Source of the DNA: an uncultured Lachnospiraceae bacterium
Lineage (GTDB): Bacteria; Bacillota; Clostridia; Lachnospirales; Lachnospiraceae
DNA: 7,269 bases
Direction: 5' to 3'
NCBI GenBank assembly: GCA_946549155.1
Contig: CAMNQN010000172.1
Location: forward strand, 1-7,269
The notes under the pieces were generated by a model that saw only the letters and a program-made list of their open reading frames with translations, was not told the origin of the DNA and searched no databases. The position numbers and the translations under genes were made by a program. Shown here piece after piece: positions 5,841 to 7,269 of this stretch. Numbering within the stretch: position 1 is the first letter of the stretch; each line of letters begins with the position of its first letter.

Positions 5841-7049
5841 TTATCCCTTTTCACTCACAAAAATCCGATAGAATTGCTCCAGCTCCCGTCGGCTCATCAG
5901 CTTCGGCACCGGGTAAAGCGGGTTAGCTTCCCTGGCGGCAAAATAAGCCAGCCTTGGAATATCCTTTTTGGCCACCTGGATGGAGGAATCCTCCAGATGA
6001 AATTCCTGCTTCATATCCTTGATGGCCTGGATGAAACGCTCTGCCCCTTCTTGGTGGGATACCTGATTGGAGCAAAGGCCTGCGGCTATGGCCAGCTGAT
6101 GCAGCTTTTTGTGGGCGGAGGGACCGTAGGCTTCCAGAACATAGGGCAACAGGATGGCGTTGGCCAGTCCATGGGGCGTGCCGTAACGTCCGCCCAGAGA
6201 ATGAGCCACCGCATGGACATACCCCACATAGGAGACGGTAAATGCACTGCCGGCCAGATAGGCGGCCTCCAGCATATTTCGCCGGGCCTCCATATTATTG
6301 CCGTCATGGTAGGCGGTATACAGATTTTCAAAAATAAGGGAGACTGCCGTCAGCGCGTCCTCCCTGGTCTGCCTTGTGGTGGAGCGGCCGATGAAGGCTT
6401 CCACCGCATGGGTCAGCGCATCCATGCCGGTGGAGGCGGTAAGGCCGGGCGGCAGGGTTCTGGTGACCTCCGGATCCAGAACCGCGTAGCGGGGAATCAG
6501 CGGAAAGTCGTTGATGGGGTATTTGTGGTGGGTTTTCGGGTCAGTGATCACCGCTGCCAGCGTAGTCTCGCTGCCGGTGCCGGCAGTGGTGGGAATGGCA
6601 ATCAGAGGGGGCAGTTTTTTGCGCACCTTCAGGATCCCCTCCATCTGGGCCAGAGACTGCTTTGGTTTAACGATACGGGCTCCGCAGGCCTTGGCACAGT
6701 CGATGGAGGAGCCGCCGCCCAGTGCGATAATAGCCTGGCATTCCTCTGAGAGATAGCGCTCTCTTGCTTCCTCCACATTCCGGGTGGTGGGGTTGGCCAC
6801 CGTGTCGTCGTAGACCGTGCAGCGGATTCCACTTTCCGCCAGCAGCTTCTCCAGCGGCCCGGTGAGCCCCGCCTTCCGGATGCCCCTGTCCGTTACCAGC
6901 AGGACGGAGCAGATGCCCTTTTCCTTCAGAAGAGGAATCAGTGCGTCAAAGCCTTCCACCTCCTTCGGCTTCCGGTAGGGCAGAAGCGGGATCACCAGAC
7001 GGAAGGCTTTTTGATAAATACGGCAATAAATTTTTTTCGCAATAAACAT
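5841..7049 (-). CDS. Iron-containing (type III) alcohol dehydrogenase
   Basis: This encodes a 402-residue group III, metal-dependent NAD(P)-linked alcohol dehydrogenase, converting a primary alcohol and an aldehyde into each other. The coenzyme loop GGGSSIDCAK lies at 111-120 and the family segment PTTAGTGSE at 153-161. The predicted metal ligands are Asp210 and His214 (GMDALTHAVEA), His279 (VHAVAHSLGG) and His293 (TPHGLAN), with the conserved His283 between; all are present, so the enzyme should be active. The first 30 residues (FIAKKIYCRIYQKAFRLVI, then PLLPYRKPK) form a basic, aromatic, amphipathic lead not found in FucO-type enzymes. GAGG at 7060-7063, ten bases upstream, and an upstream in-frame stop support this ATG. 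It is the first gene of an operon with the aldehyde dehydrogenase and has a clear promoter. The substrate cannot be named; with an ALDH3 partner, a medium- or long-chain alcohol is plausible. Confidence 0.93.
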   Translation of the reverse strand: MFIAKKIYCRIYQKAFRLVIPLLPYRKPKEVEGFDALIPLLKEKGICSVLLVTDRGIRKAGLTGPLEKLLAESGIRCTVYDDTVANPTTRNVEEARERYLSEECQAIIALGGGSSIDCAKACGARIVKPKQSLAQMEGILKVRKKLPPLIAIPTTAGTGSETTLAAVITDPKTHHKYPINDFPLIPRYAVLDPEVTRTLPPGLTASTGMDALTHAVEAFIGRSTTRQTREDALTAVSLIFENLYTAYHDGNNMEARRNMLEAAYLAGSAFTVSYVGYVHAVAHSLGGRYGTPHGLANAILLPYVLEAYGPSAHKKLHQLAIAAGLCSNQVSHQEGAERFIQAIKDMKQEFHLEDSSIQVAKKDIPRLAYFAAREANPLYPVPKLMSRRELEQFYRIFVSEKG

Positions 7050-7078
7050 GATGTCAGTACCTCAACAAATAAATTCAA

Positions 7079-7105
7079 TTAATAGTTTATTTTATGAACT
7101 AATAA
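7079..7105 (-). promoter_or_regulatory. AT-rich dyad in the alcohol dehydrogenase leader, possible operator
   Basis: TAGTT at 7083-7087 and AACTA at 7097-7101 are inverted around a 9-base spacer. After one mismatched pair, TTA at 7079-7081 and TAA at 7103-7105 extend the symmetry to nine positions per arm. It lies between the predicted transcription start near 7113 and the ribosome site, where a repressor would block elongation. It does not match the Rex consensus TTGTTAANNNNTTAACAA. AT-rich DNA gives such dyads easily by chance. Confidence 0.25.
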
Positions 7106-7119
7106 AAAATATCCTTTAC

Positions 7120-7148
7120 AAGATATCACGTTTCCGGAGGCTTGTCAA
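7120..7148 (-). promoter_or_regulatory. SigA-type promoter for the alcohol/aldehyde dehydrogenase operon
   Basis: On the minus strand, a perfect -35 box TTGACA at 7143-7148 and TATCTT at 7120-7125 are separated by 17 bases. The transcript would begin near 7113 with a leader of about 63 bases. It is the only good promoter seen upstream of the two dehydrogenase genes. Confidence 0.6.
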
Positions 7149-7205
7149 TTCTGGTGTGAAGGAAAATATTCGACGCAGGAAAAATATGTTTATGCTGAGT
7201 TGTTC

Positions 7206-7242
7206 GTGTTTTGCTAATTAGCAGGACGCAGGAAGAGGCGGG
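7206..7242 (+). repeat. Right copy of the 37-bp imperfect inverted repeat
   Basis: This matches the minus strand of 96-132 at 31 of 37 positions, including the exact 12-mer CAGGACGCAGGA at 7222-7233. It contains a perfect 10-bp palindrome GCTAATTAGC at 7213-7222. It lies 57 bp upstream of the -35 box of the dehydrogenase operon and has the same orientation relative to that operon as the left copy has to mgtE. No gene is evident from here to the window end. Confidence 0.6.
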
Positions 7243-7269
7243 CGCGCAGGGCCACAAGCATCTGGAAAA

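Noticed and set aside
5874..6749. 291-residue plus-strand reading frame
   Set aside because: Antisense to the alcohol dehydrogenase, glycine- and glutamine-rich with no domain pattern; a shadow of the real gene.
7142..7170. Plus-strand promoter TTGTCA / AATATT overlapping the alcohol dehydrogenase -35 box
   Set aside because: The -10 box is poor and the TTGTCA is simply the opposite strand of the well-supported TTGACA box.
7186..7221. 11-codon frame MFMLSCSCFAN with AGGA five bases upstream, as a possible leader peptide
   Set aside because: So short a frame is expected by chance, only a weak plus-strand promoter can be drawn (TTGTCA at 7142-7147), and no downstream gene is visible before the window ends.

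Overview
The window looks like ordinary chromosome from a low-to-mid GC Gram-positive anaerobe of the class Clostridia, most likely a gut Lachnospiraceae. The basis is the protein style (MgtE, a short FMN hydroxy-acid oxidase, a PAP2 phosphatase, a YegS/DgkB-type lipid kinase, and a class 3 aldehyde dehydrogenase next to an iron-type alcohol dehydrogenase), strong purine-rich Shine-Dalgarno sites and SigA-type promoters. Genus and species cannot be set from the sequence alone. No phage, transposase, CRISPR, rRNA or tRNA was seen.

Layout. Positions 1-293 are non-coding: T-rich tracts, one copy of a 37-bp imperfect repeat, a GC-rich hairpin followed by T7, and a good promoter for the first gene. 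Four genes then run on the plus strand: mgtE (294-1649), an FMN-dependent alpha-hydroxy-acid oxidizing enzyme (1791-2813), a PAP2 phosphatase that overlaps it and most likely starts at a TTG (2804-3334), and a diacylglycerol-kinase-family lipid kinase with its own promoter (3444-4406). Two genes run on the minus strand and meet them tail to tail across a 26-bp gap: an iron-containing alcohol dehydrogenase (5841-7049) followed by an ALDH3-type aldehyde dehydrogenase (4433-5812). Positions 7050-7269 are non-coding and hold the alcohol dehydrogenase promoter, an AT-rich dyad and the second copy of the 37-bp repeat.

How the genes may work together. The alcohol and aldehyde dehydrogenases form a two-gene operon able to interconvert alcohol, aldehyde and acid; both carry basic/aromatic terminal segments that could rest on the membrane, which hints at fatty alcohols or aldehydes. 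The PAP2 phosphatase and the lipid kinase may run opposite steps between phosphatidate-like and diacylglycerol-like lipids. MgtE is a stand-alone magnesium channel/transporter. The hydroxy-acid oxidase keeps the FMN core but has a four-cysteine N-terminal motif and lacks several substrate-contact residues of glycolate/lactate oxidases, so its substrate is open.

The least explained signals are the inverted repeat pair, each copy about 50-57 bp upstream of the first promoter of the two converging transcription units and in the same orientation relative to it, and a dyad overlapping a cre-like sequence upstream of the oxidase. I found no convincing new multi-gene system; these are candidate regulatory elements plus one atypical enzyme.
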